Origin: Hoplostethus atlanticus
Lineage: Eukaryota; Chordata; Actinopteri; Trachichthyiformes; Trachichthyidae
Direction: 5' to 3'
Length of the DNA stretch: 64,000 nucleotides
Assembly: GCA_034670405.1 (NCBI GenBank)
Contig: JAXDDX010000044.1
Location: 3,250,001 to 3,314,000 of the forward strand
Shown here: positions 25,462 to 38,500 of the stretch, piece by piece
How the letters are laid out: every line of letters starts with the position of its first letter
How positions within the stretch are numbered: position 1 is the stretch's first letter
The notes under the pieces: model-generated
Told to the model about the DNA's origin: nothing
The model's input: only the letters and a program-made list of their open reading frames with translations
Database searches by the model: none
Made by a program: the position numbers and the translations under genes

Positions 25462-27546
25462 TTCCTCTCATCCATCGTCCTCTTCCCTCACTCCACTTGC
25501 TACTGTGCAATTGTTCTAGAAAATATTCTTTCATTTCCATCACCTGCAGGAAGCCCCCAGAGCCCAAAATAACCCCAATTTTCCTCCAAGCCTTTCTTTA
25601 TCGGCCCATTTTTCCTGCCCCTTTTTCCCTTGAGTCACCTTTTGCCGTCACCATGTTTATTCTTGAAATGTCCTTCACACACATCCAACCCCTACCCCCC
25701 CATATATGTATATTAAAAACAATGTTACAATGTTCACGTAAAGATTATAAATGACATGTTAGGGATTATTTTGATAAAATGATCAAGTCTAAATTTCAAG
25801 ATTGGTGTGGAGCCACAAAGTAACATCTTTCTAGGAAATTATCCCATCATATTTTATCTTTCAATAACAAGTCCATGGGGAGCCAATGTCACGTTTGAAT
25901 GCTTCCCCACTGCCCATTCCCACCTCCTCACTCTGTTTCTCCCACCCGGTCTCTCTCTCTCATTCCCAGCTTCCCCTCTAGAGCCTATTGTGTACTTTTC
26001 CTGTGACTAACATCTGGGCATGTTTTGCCGTCAAAATAGTGCATTGAGTCATCATTGGTGCATGTGCACACAAGTGCTTTAACGGTCAAATGCTAAGGCA
26101 GCCGGCACATAGATCACAGGTGCCTTATGATTTCATTTGATGATTACGCATTGAAACTTCGTTGTGACAAATCTACACCTCATAGCAGGAAGGCAGGAGT
26201 TACGTGCTAATAGACCACGCTGTGAGAGCATAGCCTCTCTCTGAACTGAATGACTACGCACATAGACTGACTAAACCACTACACTGATTCCTGTACACCT
26301 GCTGCCTTGCATGTAGGCATTCACTTTGCAAATTGAATGTTTGGACAATACGATAGCGGGGAGAACACTTCTAACCCCCCAAAAAATCAAACATACTAAG
26401 GCTAAGTCTAATAAAAACCTGCTAGCGTTTTGTTTGCCACTACTGTCATCATTCTAGTCAGCAGCCTTTTCACTCTCTATACATATCACTCTTCATTCAC
26501 TAAGGCCTTTTGTTATAGTCTCATTCAGAAACGTTGATTGAGGTCAGCGAGACCATTTGGAAAATCAGTTATTCACTCCTCTTGGAGATTTTCAGGAAGT
26601 GTTTCTGTAAGTAATTAGGAATCTCATTGAAGCTAATTGTTCTTTAAAAGCCTTCATATGTCATTTGTGTTCAGGCTGTCTATTGTGTTACAAGTGTTAT
26701 GACAGCTACTTATGATGTTAGTCTGTGTCTGGGTGGTTCAAGCTGATAGCGCTGGGCTGTATACGTCACCGGCAATGGCCTGTTTTCTCCGGCCGTCTTT
26801 CTCCAAGGTCACTGACGGTCATTACTCTCTCGGTGCTCTGACTTGTTGATATCTAATGCATCTTCAAAGAATATGTATTTACAGTTTCTTTGCATGAGAG
26901 AACTTTGTCAGGACTCCCCCCCCCCCCATCATCGCTGACGTAGTGTCCATCCTGTTGTTCTACGCCTGCACTCACCAGTTGGCCACTCCAGCCTCCCAGC
27001 CTGGTTTCCTCTACCCACTGGGCACAAGAGTGAGCATCCTGCCAGGAAAGGCTGTCACTCACTTTCATGTCATCTTCTCACATGATTCCTCCATCTCCAC
27101 CCCCCAGGGTACGGAGCTCTTTGAGTGGCTTTCGGGGTATTCAAGGCACTAATCATCAACTCCCAGTTTAGTGGGCCAGTAGATTAGGCATGATAGTTGA
27201 AAGTAGGTTAACTATGTTAAGTGGAAAACAGGAGATTTATTGGGGAATGTGTTTACTTTTTTAAAAAATGTGAATGTCAACAATATATAATATATATGTT
27301 TGGCTCTCATCTCATACTTTAGATTGGTTTCAGTGTTTAGATTAGCTGCATCGGTATCTTATGTTTAAAAGTGTAATTTAACTTTCCATTTGAGGGGAAT
27401 ATTTTATAATATATACCTGTTAAGTAGCATACAAGAAACAGAAACCTCCACTAGGTGAGTTGCCTAACCATGAAAAGGGCTCCACCTCGTGGGACTGAAC
27501 ACACACAACAGAGTATAAAGTGCAGAAATATGTAAATATGTAATGT

Positions 27547-27626
27547 TGTCTTTTTGTTTTGTAAAATGATTCTGATTGATGTAAAGGAATACATCAATCA
27601 GAATCATTTTACAAAACAAAAAGACA
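27547..27626. repeat. Perfect 37-bp inverted repeat with 6-nt loop
   Basis: The left arm, 27547-27583, starts TGTCTTTTTGTTTTG and ends TTGATGTA. The right arm, 27590-27626, starts TACATCAATCAG and ends AAAACAAAAAGACA. The arms are perfect reverse complements over all 37 bases. The spacer, 27584-27589, is AAGGAA. No mismatch or bulge is present, and pairing stops immediately outside the arms. If transcribed it would form a very stable hairpin. No recognisable transposon ends flank it. Confidence 0.97.
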
Positions 27627-28650
27627 CAGGGGTTTTGTGCTGTAAGATAGCAGCTAAAAAGTGTTGAGGTTATCTTAGGTGACCCTGCAGAAGCATTTTT
27701 TAAGGTTCTCTTAGTGTCATGAGCTTAGCCTCAATAGCTATGGTGTGGTTATGCAACGGCTAGAACAGGGCAATATCAACAAAATCTCGCTGGTTATTTT
27801 AGTGATTGCTGAGGTATTAAGAGATTTGAGTGAAAGACTGTGGAAATGTTGGAGAGAGAGACAGAGAGAGAGAGTGAGAGCTGCACAGCACAGGTTGGGA
27901 AAACCTGTAAAAGGTTAGAGGGTCAGCACTGAGCGATATAGACTTAAAGTCCATTAGTGGATTATAACCATAACCACTCCATGGGCCCTGCATCTCTCTA
28001 GGATTAGAGAGAGAGAGATAGAGAGAGAGTTAGGTTGAGTGCAGGAGAGTGAGAGGCAAACACATCTTTGAATTGAACGAATTTGAAGGGAGAGCGCCAG
28101 TACAGTGTGCGAAAGAGGACGAGAAACACTGGGAAGCAAGTGGAAGCACCCCCGGGACAGCGACAACACCTTATGGTTGACAGACCCGAGGTGACATCGG
28201 TACATCTATAGCGCGGGGGAACTGCAGGTAAGGTAAGGTCAAGCAAATCTATTGAGTCAAAGTGAATGTGTGCATAATCCTGGTAATCTGTGTGTTGCCT
28301 TTGTCTGTTTACATGGGTATGAAGGGCATCTGGGACCATATGGATAATCTCCATGGAAAAGATTTAGATTCAGCTTTCACGAAGCAGGACCCATTTACCA
28401 GCATTGAAATTAATGTGATAAGTGATAGGGAGAGTAATACAAAACCTTTTCTGAATGTTTATCATTTAATTTATCATAAAAAGAAAATTTTTAATGTTTT
28501 ATTGGTTTGATCAAAATTAATTTAGGGCATTTTTTTTGCCTGTGTATTTACTGATGCATAACCTCTGTTAAAATCATCATTGTGTAACTTTAATTTTGTT
28601 ATGGCCTGAATGTCTCTTCCTCTGTCTCTCTCTCTGTGCGTGCGTGCGTG

Positions 28651-28651
<1 letters not shown>

Positions 28652-28682
<31 letters not shown>
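28652..28682 (+). repeat. (GT)n microsatellite next to the ric8 start exon
   Basis: About fifteen GT units lie directly upstream of the splice acceptor (CTGTGCAG) for the exon holding the ric8 ATG at 28696. Long GT tracts beside acceptors can change exon inclusion and vary between individuals. Confidence 0.9.
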
Positions 28683-28683
<1 letters not shown>

Positions 28684-28695
28684 TGTGCAGGAAGC

Positions 28696-31600
28696 ATGGA
28701 GTTGGATGTGGAGGGGATTATCCGGTGCATCAGACAGGGGGATGAGAGTGGTGTGCAGACACAGCTACAGGAGTTCAACAAAGAGGTAACACCCAACACA
28801 CACACACACACACAATGGTCTTACTGCTCATGTTATGTCTGGACCGTCCTGTGCTGGATACTACAGATGCAGACCATTTATCAGACAGTGTGCTGTAAAT
28901 AATTTGTCATTTCTCTTTCCTGTAGAACGCCCAGTGCTTCTTCTTTGATACACAGGAGAGGGACCGAAGGAAAGTAAGTAGGGCTACTAGCTGCACCCTC
29001 CAAGTGAGAGACAGTTTACCACCAGACCCTGACCATACTCTAGTTCCATATTGTGGAGCACCCTCCCATCCCATAGTGTCCACCCCTCCCCTCCCCCTTC
29101 CACCGACTGTGATTAGTAGTTCTGCTGTATCAGTTGTCCCTGATCCTCTCTCCTTGCATGCTCAGGCAGATTGAGCCCGGGCAGTGTAACTGAATAATGA
29201 ACATACTGCGTGCTAATCTATTAAGCTCTCTCAGCTCCATCGGTAGCGCCTGTTGAACGGCAGATCTGATCACGGCCGTGTCATTTATTTTCACCGTATA
29301 AATGTGTGCTGATACTGTTTTCTCTCTCTCTTCTCATCCTTCTTCTACAGCAAAGAGAGCTAGAAGAGGTACACCTTTTTTTTTTTTAGTACAGCTACTT
29401 ACTCAGTGAGGACGTATGTAATAAGTTGTGAATGACTCATTTTGTAGAAATAGTAGAGCGTATTCCACACGAGAGCACCTTCAGAGAGAGAGACTTAATC
29501 TGAATCTTTCTCTTCCTTTAACAGTTCAAGAAGAATAAAGTGAGGGAGTATATTGACTCAGACTCAGACTGTGATGAGTACTTGCAGGAGGATCGTGGCC
29601 TCATCCTCAGACAGGTACCTGACGATGTCACTTCCTGTTTGCCTAGAGGTGAAAATGAACAGAAAAGTTATCCAGTTCAGCTTTCCATGCTAATAACAGC
29701 AAACACGGTATCATAAGTGAACTACAGTTCAGCACGACTGGCTGATTATTGTTGAGTTATTGTTAGTTGTTCCTTTTTTTACAATGTTAATCAGCTACAC
29801 CATTCACATATTTTTCTGTTCCTGGCCTTAGAATTTAGCTGCTGTCCTGGTGAGGTTCATACGTACAGGAGCTAAAAGTCCACTGGTGAGAGTTTGTCTG
29901 CGCACCCTTCGGATCCTCTCCAGGGACCAAAAGGTCCTGGGCCCCTTGGTCACCGACAGCGCTCTCCTCACTCTGGCCAAGCTAGCCGGGCTGACCACGA
30001 GTGACGCCACCGAAGACGCCAATGACCTCGACTCAGAACTCTATGACAACATCATCGCCTCCCTCGCCGAGTCCAAAGTGCAGCGTGACAACGATGAAGA
30101 GGAAGGTGACATTGATGCCGATGACCAAGATGAGGAGTGTTCTCCAATTGATGTGGATGCCAAGAGCGACATTAGCAATGCCACCAGCGGGGATCTGGAC
30201 GGCAATGGCGGGTACAGGAGCCATAGCTCCAGCATTAACGAAATGTGCCGGGGAGGGACCCACCACAAAGTCCTGGAGCGAGGGAGGAAGGACCGGAGAG
30301 ACAGCAAGACGGATGTGGAGGAAGAGGAAGGGGGAGAGGAGGCACAGAGAAAGGAGGCGATGAAGGTGCTGTGTAATGTGGTGTACAACAGCACCTGGGC
30401 GCAGGAGAGGTTCAGTGCTCTCAGGTGGGCTTACAGCAGGACACACACACACACACACACACCCTGAAACAATGTTTAAAACAGCTATTGGCAATGTACC
30501 TTGTATTTCTGGGCCTGTTTTGTTGTTTGGTGGTGTATTTTTCTTATTCCAGTGGATAACTGACCAAACGTAGACGATGTGACGTCACATTGAGATATTT
30601 CAACGGTAAATGTCAGGGTTTGTTGTCAGCCCCTCGGACTCAAAGAGCAAGGACTTCTTTCTACTCACCGTTTTGTACCGACGTTCAAGAATCATACAGG
30701 GAGAAATCCATCGTAGAAGAAACAGACACCAATTCTTCACTGACAGTAGCCTCAATAGACCAGAATGCAATGCAGCCACAAAACATGTTGCGCTTTGAGT
30801 AGACCCAATGTTCACAAACTAGTTGGCTAGCTAGCTAGATCTATATGGCCATTCACCCACCATTGATTGAAAGCTACAAGTTCATGCCTGTTCTCTGGAG
30901 GTTGTCAAAAGGTATTCTGGGAAATGTATCACCAACTGAAGTACAGCGGGTACAACAAAAAAGTAAATTACAACAAAATTCATCACAAAATTGTTTTGGT
31001 CAACGTGATATTACCAGCCAGCTATCCTCTTGTCATTTTCCCTCCCAGGCTCCTGTGTGGTCTCATAGAGTGTCTGTCCCGTAGTACCAACTTCTCGTCT
31101 CCCTCTAGTGGACAGTTCTACGAACTACGCCTCATGTTCCTCATGACCGCACTACGGCCAGAGCTCAGGGTTCAGCTTCAACAGGTAACAGGGGATGGAT
31201 GAGGCTGTTAATGTATCACTTACTTACTGTATTATTCTTATTATTCTTGCTCCACACATGCTCTGGGTCAGCACTCGGGAGTATAATATCTGGTTTGGCT
31301 TCCTGTCTCAGACTGAATCTTCCCTGTTTGCTCTTCCAGGAGGGAGGGGTGTCCATCCTCTCAACGGTTTTGGAGTGTTGCCTGGAGGTCCAGTGGAAGG
31401 ACCAGTATGAGGTGGCGCTGGACCCAGCAGCACCCCCTATCTCCCTGGAAGCCTCTCAGCGCACTGTAGAGATCCTCAAAATCCTTTTCAACATCACCTA
31501 CAGCACTCACAGGCAGGAGCCAGATGAGGTCAGTGGATTTCTAACAAGGTGCATAAACCTGGCAGCCCTCAGGTTTGATGTCAAAAGCTCTACCACAGAG

Positions 31601-34229
31601 CAAAGTGTCCAAATGGGAACTTCACTTCTTCCAGTTTAGAAACTCTGGGTGTGCATGACATTGTGGTTTGGACGACTGAATGTTAGTTCAGGAAGCTTCC
31701 ATTTTTATGCAGCTGGGCTCTTAGTATAGCTACACCATGTGGTCAAATAGCTATTAAAGATAAGATTGTTTTCAGTCCCAGCTGCCATCCTTCATCTCCC
31801 CTGCTCCTCTTTATGGAAGTGAAATTTAGATCTACTAAAGGATAGAATAAATCAAACCCTGCCCGAGCTAAACCTCTGTTTTCTATCTCTCACCTGTACC
31901 TCATGCATTATCACCAGAGCTTACCTTGGCATGTTTCAGTTGTTGGTAATATTAGCCCAGTTAAACCATTGAGTGGCTTTATAGACAGAGGATAAGTTTA
32001 ACATGTACTCCCCCCTATTAGGACGATGCAGCTATGTACCGGCACCTAGTGGCGATCCTGCGTCTGTGCCTGTTGAAGCGCTGCGTGTTGGCAGACGACA
32101 CTGATGAACTGCAGGGGTGAGAATGAACACACCCTTTAGGTGGGATAGAGACAGAGAAATGATGATGACAACAGGCATTTGAAGCTTCTGGTGTCACACT
32201 TCTGACTTCCTCTTTGCTTTCACACATGCTTATTCGTCCTTTTCACCTTTTTTTGCTGCTTCTTTCTCTGTTCCTCATTCTCCTCCCCAATCCTCCAGCC
32301 ACACAGTCAACCTGTTATCAGCGCTGCCTCTTCAGTGTCTGGATGTGCTGCTGTCAGCGCCCCCGGACTCAGACTCCCAGCATTGCCAGGGGGTCAACAT
32401 GGACTGTGTCCACACCATGCTGCTGTTCATGGAGAGGCGCCTGGACTCAGTGAGGACAGGGAGGGAAGGGGAGGGGGGAATGAAAGATTTACTTAACTGG
32501 TGTATCACAGTGTGCAGTGACAGAAAGATATCACTGTTTTTTAAATTGCAGTGTGTGCAAAAATAAAATCACTTGCATTGGTTTCCCTGTGCTATGAAAG
32601 CAAGTTTGATTGGTTGGAGCTTAGCTATAGGGCTTTGTGGCCTGCCACATCTGCAAGACTAATACTCTCTAATACTAATCTAATACTCAAATATGCTGAA
32701 GGAGTGTGTCTTCTTCTCAGGGTGATAAAATCAAAGAGAAACTGACCCCAATCCTCAATCTGCTGACAGAGAGCTGCCGGGCCCACCGAGAAACACGCCA
32801 CTACATCAGGAAACATGTAATACCTTTACAACTACGCCACTTGAATGACAAGTGCTTGTCACATTGTTAGTCATTACACTATTTTGGTAGTTATTCTGAT
32901 ATCTTAACACAAAAAGAACACACATTAGACATTAGATAATATTTGCAAACAGTACAGTCTGCTGAAAGGATAACCCATCCCCTTCATCAGATCCTGCCCC
33001 CTCTGAGAGACGTGTCCCTGAGGCCAGAGGAAGGATCCACGGTGAAGAGTCGTCTGATCCGCCTCATGACCCACCTCGACACAGACCTCAAACACTGTGC
33101 TGCTGACCTCATCTTTGTTCTCTGCAAGGAAAACGGTAAGAGCAGACACTATCGCTCTCTGGATTCATGGGAATGATCTAAAATCCACTGTGCAGTCATA
33201 AAAAGTTTATGGTTTTTAACTATCAAATAAAGGAAAGAGAAAACATTTATTTTAGTGCATATATTCTAATGCACCACCAACCACCCATCCTCACCACCAT
33301 CCTTCTTCCAGTGAGCCGTTTCGTCAAGTACACGGGCTACTGGCAACGCAGCAGGGCCTGCTGGCCACCAGGGGTCTGCTGGGGGGCCAGACATCCGGGG
33401 CCTCCAGTTCTGGGACCCAGTACTCCAGTGACTCAGACTCTGACACTGAGGAGTACCGGCAGGTCAAAGGTCGCATCAATCCAGTCACAGGGCGAGTGGA
33501 GGCAGAGCAGCCAGACCCCATGGAGGGCATGACGGAGGAGGAGAAGGAAGAGGAGGCCAAGAAACTGGTCATGCTCTTTAGCAAGCTCTCCAGGTCAGCC
33601 TGACTCACTTGATCATAGCTTTGATCACAGGTATATGATTCAAGGTATTAAAGATATAAGGTAGTCTGGAAGAAATATCTCTCTCCATTGAAAACAGGCC
33701 GACTATAGATCTATTTTCCAGTTTCTAAATGTATTAAACAAGAGGGCAGGCAATATTCAACCTGGAATATGACTCTATATATATGCAGCTATAGGCCTAA
33801 TATCAGTCCATATTATGAAGTGAGTTACTCTTTTATAATATGAGCTTGGCAATCACAGTAATGTACTGACAGCACGTGAAGTTAGTACTTCCTCTCAACA
33901 AATGGCTGAGGGGAAGCATCACGATAAGGGCGATACCATCAACAATATGGAATTTCCCCCACGGGCATCATTCAAGTTTCATCTTATCTTTAAATAATCC
34001 AACCGTGCTGTGTTTTTTCCCCCCCAGAACATTTCTGCTACGTCTAATTTTGTGTGACTCATCTGTTTCCAGGGGCAACATTATCCAGGCAGTGGGAGTG
34101 AATGCAGAGGGGAAGCTGATTCCAATGACAGGACTGACAATGCAGACAGGATTGAGGGACACTTCCCTCGCTGAGGAAGGGGAGTCTGAAGCCGAGAGTG
34201 ACATAGCAGCAGATGAAGAACTGGACTGA
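28696..34229 (+). CDS. Ric-8 (synembryn) family G-alpha chaperone and exchange factor
   Basis: Thirteen coding exons: 28696-28785, 28926-28973, 29351-29368, 29525-29614, 29832-30424, 31049-31184, 31340-31528, 32022-32116, 32299-32449, 32721-32816, 32991-33135, 33312-33593 and 34073-34229. The product is about 695 residues once frame is allowed for. Family landmarks are [87 protein letters not shown] and [19 protein letters not shown]. Ric-8 proteins fold nascent G-alpha subunits and act as guanine exchange factors for GDP-bound monomeric G-alpha. The repeat is armadillo-like. The paralogue is uncertain; I lean to ric8a. The protein is longer than human RIC8A (about 530), mostly because of an acidic, low-complexity insert of about 100 residues in exon 5. 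Exon 12 has two apparent single-base insertions that break the conserved Tyr-Gly-Asn-Ala-Ala-Gly stretch. A 5'UTR exon lies upstream. Confidence 0.9.
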
Positions 34230-34480
34230 AATAATATGAAAATCATGAGTTCTATTTATTCATTTATTTTCGTAAAAATTTTTTTTTGCATAAATAACGT
34301 TTATGTTGTACAACTATGAACGAAAATAAGTACATAACTTTTTTTCTTTTCTTTGGTCTGAGAATTAGGATGTAGAGCAGCAATAAGAATAGAATGGAGT
34401 TAAGAGTGAAATGATAAATTGATAGTTGAACCTGTGTCACCGTAATAAAATGATATGAATGACATGATCAAAATAAACAT
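34230..34480 (+). other. ric8 3'UTR and polyadenylation signals
   Basis: AATAAA hexamers occur near 34444 and 34472, about 215-245 bases beyond the stop at 34227-34229, so the annotated stop gives a normal short 3'UTR. Confidence 0.65.
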
Positions 34481-35534
34481 CTGTACAGCTGTGTCTCTGG
34501 ATTGGGCTCAGGTGTACGTTGGGATCTTCAAATGGGATGTTCAAATTTGTGTTTTGTGTGACACAACATCAAAACCTGTTCCGGATGCTCAAATTCATAT
34601 CCTCCATAAATTCAACTTTAATTTAATGCCACACTGATTGTGACGACTTTTGACTGGACTTTAAAACCTATAGAGTTTTCCATGTTTCAGGTATTGTTAT
34701 GATGAATTGTGTTGTTCTGCTAAGTGGGTCTTAATGGAGCTAGCAGTGCATTCCTTTACAATAGATATACTAAGATATATATCTGATTGTTAAAGGTGCT
34801 ACATGTGACATTTTAACATCAATAAATCATTATCATAAATCATTCATTTTGAGATATTAGTATAACTGAACAAATGAGACCATCGCCGACAAGATTGGCA
34901 GCTTCTACCAGCCTTTACACTGCATTTTACATTGGGTTGGATTTGGAGGGAAATCTGCCGGATTGCTTTCTGACATAAAACAAGAAGAGGGCGCTGTTCT
35001 TCCAGCACAAACCCAGCTAAAGCTTTCAGTCTCCACCAATGGCAGATGGTGGAAGGAGTGAAAGTTTTTTCACAGAAAAAATCACTTCCAACATGTTTAC
35101 CCTCTTCAGGAAAGTTGAAAGAGAAAACCTTCGAGACTGAAAGCAACAAGGTTTATGGGGAATGTGGTCTTAATTTTGAGAAACACCAGCACTAACAATA
35201 CCACTGTGGTGAAATAGAGGCTACCAATCGTCTCCACCATTATCTCATTTGTTTACAGTAATTATACCACAGTATCAAAATTAATTTAAAGATATATTGA
35301 TGTTCATAAAATTCTACTATTAATGTTATTTTTGATCCTTTTATTTTACAAATGTATTTATTATTATTACTATTATTAATTCACCCATTATATTCTTGGT
35401 TGCTAATTGACGAAATGAGCGAAATCCTCCAAAAAACAAATGTAAACATGATTACTAATGACAAGTTCAAGTGAAGGGGAAGGGTTGCTAAAATTTTCCC
35501 ATGAAATGAGTTAATTCAGGCACAGCAAAGTGCT
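34481..35534. other. Intergenic region between ric8 and irf3 (convergent 3' ends)
   Basis: AT-rich sequence without supportable genes. A stretch at about 34790-35150, starting near AAAGGTGCTACATGTGA, looks like a dispersed repeat and carries a chance ORF on the minus strand, but I could not define its ends. The irf3 3'UTR must lie in the right part. Confidence 0.5.
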
Positions 35535-38500
35535 TCAACACCACTCCATCATCTCCTCTAGGGAAATCTGCAGTTCCACAGACTGCAGGGAGGAGGCGCC
35601 ACCTCCAACAGCCAGACTCTTCAGTATCTCCAGTGACGTTAGGACCACCTGAGAAAGAAATCGGAGTTAGACACAACGGCAAGAGCAAGAAGGCAACTGT
35701 GAGCTTGAAGTAAAGCTTGAGCAATGACACCTGTCGAGCTTTAGTTTAGTTTCTTGGAGGAATTATTATTTTTTTTTTTTAGAAACTTTTCACTTCTCAA
35801 CACAAGCACTTCTACAGAGGCTGAGGAGCAATAAAACTAACACCTGAGGGATCTGCTGTCACCATCGGCATTGAAGCTGTTTTCCCCAGCGCTCTAAATC
35901 AATACTGAGACAAAATTACTTCTTGGAAAGTGGTGCTGACTACATCTCCCTCGAGTGGCCAATTTTGGTGGTTGATCATTCATGAAATCTGATAGAGGTA
36001 TGTGCGCCAAAACATTCTCTGCAAAAGTGAAATATTGCTTTCAGGTCTGTCTGAGCTCAACACCCTGCATTTTAATGTAAAGGCCCTGTCACCTCCACCA
36101 TGATGAGCTTCTTCTCCCACGGCCTGCCGTCTGGGTCGGGCCACTTCTCCCCCAGACAGAAGAACAGGGAACAGGGAGGACACTCTTTTCCATTAATAAA
36201 CTCCAATACTCCTAGAGGGATAGAAGAACTATATCAATCAAGCGCACAAGATGCAGGTCATGTATTAACAACCACTTAAATTATTATTCTCTTCCTCGCA
36301 CCTTGCAGAAAGTCCTTGAACAGGTAAAGTGGTTGAGGCTCCAGTTTGGAAACTTCTTGAGGCTGTTTGCTACAGTCAAACTTGCAGAGGCTCCAGAAGG
36401 CCTTGATTTCACCGCGGCGCTGGCCATAGACCACAGGGCCCGACACCCCCACCTCCAAACCCTCTCCCAGCTTGTCCAGGATGCGCTGAGTCAGATTGGC
36501 CTGGGTCTGGTCTAGCATGGGCCCCGGTCTTGGCAGAGACACCAGCAAGAGGCCCGACTCACGATCCAAGACTGGCTGGGTGAGTTCAGGCCTAATGTTG
36601 AGACAACATGACTGCATTTAGAATAGATTCAATACGGTGTAGAGATAGCTGGTAGTTGTATTGAAGCTAAACTGGTATCATGTTTCCCTCGGTCAGTGGA
36701 TTACGCTGATGGTACCTGTAGACTAGGCGGAGTCCAGACTCATTCATAATCAGCTGCTCGGACACCTTCTCCCCTCTGTAGTACACCGACACCCTGAACT
36801 GAGTGTCTGAGAAGACAGAGAGCAAGACAAGATGAATGGGATGAAGTGTACTGCCTTCCTGTTTATATTCATGCTGTGTATTAAGTCACAGGTGATATCA
36901 TTCATATTGCCAGGCAGATTATTCTTGTGAAACAGTGTAGATTGTAATATTTTGGAAGGGACACAGTGTGATTTTTGAGTTTGGGTAAATACCACACTGT
37001 ATTTACAACATCCAGTAATATGATTGCAGTAACATCCATAAACTTACTGAAATGGTCTCCAACCATTGTTTTGGAGATGGTATCTAAGAACTGCTCCACC
37101 ATCTGCTGATCACAGGCCCCTCCCACAGCTCCATCTATTGGATATGCTGGTTGCTCAGGCAACACAACTCCACCGACTGCACCCTCGAATGCTACTGGAT
37201 ACTGCTGTTGCTCAGGCAACACAACTCCGCCAATCACACCCTGAAGTGGTTGTTGTTGTTGTTGCTCAGGAGGAGACTCAAAGACAGTGATGGCTTCTGT
37301 AGAAGAGTTGGAGAAAGAGAATAATGATTTCTAGGAAAGTATGTTGTGTAATTGCTGGTACAGTGGCTCACTGCAGAAGGAAATGATAAGTACTGCTGAT
37401 AGGTTTACCTGGTGGAGGCTCAATGTTCATACCCCGTAGACACTCCTGGAGAATATCCTGGTTAATGGGAGATTCTGCTGTTTGGAAACATCAAGAAGAA
37501 GACAGTGATTGCACATTCCTAATTACCCTTTTACAATTACAATAACATTTACAATTACCCTTATAAAAAACAAAAACTCATGTCAAGAGGAAATGCATGT
37601 TGTTACCATGTAATAATGTTGAGAGGGACTGCATTACCTGTAAATAAAGCTTCCACCGGCAGACAGGCACTGTCCTCAAAACATGGGACCACAATATTAG
37701 ACACAGGGCTCTAAGATAGCAGAGATAGATAGTTCAGAGTGACTTCATTTGAATTTACATAATCACACATCATCTTTTTGCATTCACCAATATTCCCACA
37801 AATGAAACCCCTCTCCACAATCACTTACTTCTTGTACAGGAAAGGGAAGCTCTTCAAAGATCTCAGGTTCCTCTTGCTCCTGGGATCCCGCAGAAGAGCA
37901 CGCTTTGAGTGGGAAAGCAGAGAGCTCAGTTAGTATCTGCTACTAGCTACCTAGTGTTCATTTACTCTCTTCGAAACACCTTGTTCATCTATAACCCCTT
38001 TACAACAGGCAAAAACTCCAAACACCACCAACATGTAAGCACAAATAAATACTCAAATAGGTAGTACCTGCTGTGCACTTGTCTGTATTGCCTGATTTTT
38101 GCATTTACCTTTTTTGGCATTTACCAGTACCTATCCATAAAAGGCCTAGTGAATTAGTGAAGACGGTTTTACAGTAAAAGAAATGGTGCATGCAGCATTA
38201 CAGCCCCTCTAGTGCCTGTGTGATTATGCTCAATACACACAAGATGAATCATTTTTCATTAACTGCAAGAGAAAGTAATCAGCTGGCAATGCATAACTGC
38301 ATTTTGCAAGAGAGAAAGAGCAGTCTGACTCTATGTGGACCCTTGATACGTTTTAATGCCAGTGATCTGTAATATCTGATTAAAGGACAATGGCAGTCAA
38401 CTGAAGAATTAACCATTAATTATTCATTGGGCCTAGAATAGTCCAAACTCTTCTCTTATTTCTGGCTATGGAAAACAGTGGGTTTGAATGTGCACTAACG

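Larger units (their letters stand above)
24834..28695. other. Intergenic region between adm5 and ric8
   Basis: No coding sequence could be supported. The region contains a 25-base poly-C run, the perfect inverted repeat at 27547-27626 and, near 28200-28225, a GC-rich stretch ending in a splice donor (CTGCAG/gtaaggt) that may be the ric8 non-coding first exon. Short ORFs overlap low-complexity sequence and are not convincing. Confidence 0.6.

Noticed and set aside
27547-27626. Calling the perfect inverted repeat a microRNA gene
   Set aside because: The stem has no mismatches or bulges, is longer than usual and has a 6-nt loop; without small-RNA data this is not a microRNA call. Kept as a finding.
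34844-35149. 101-residue minus-strand ORF between ric8 and irf3
   Set aside because: No start context, splice partners or recognisable domain; the surrounding sequence looks like a dispersed repeat.
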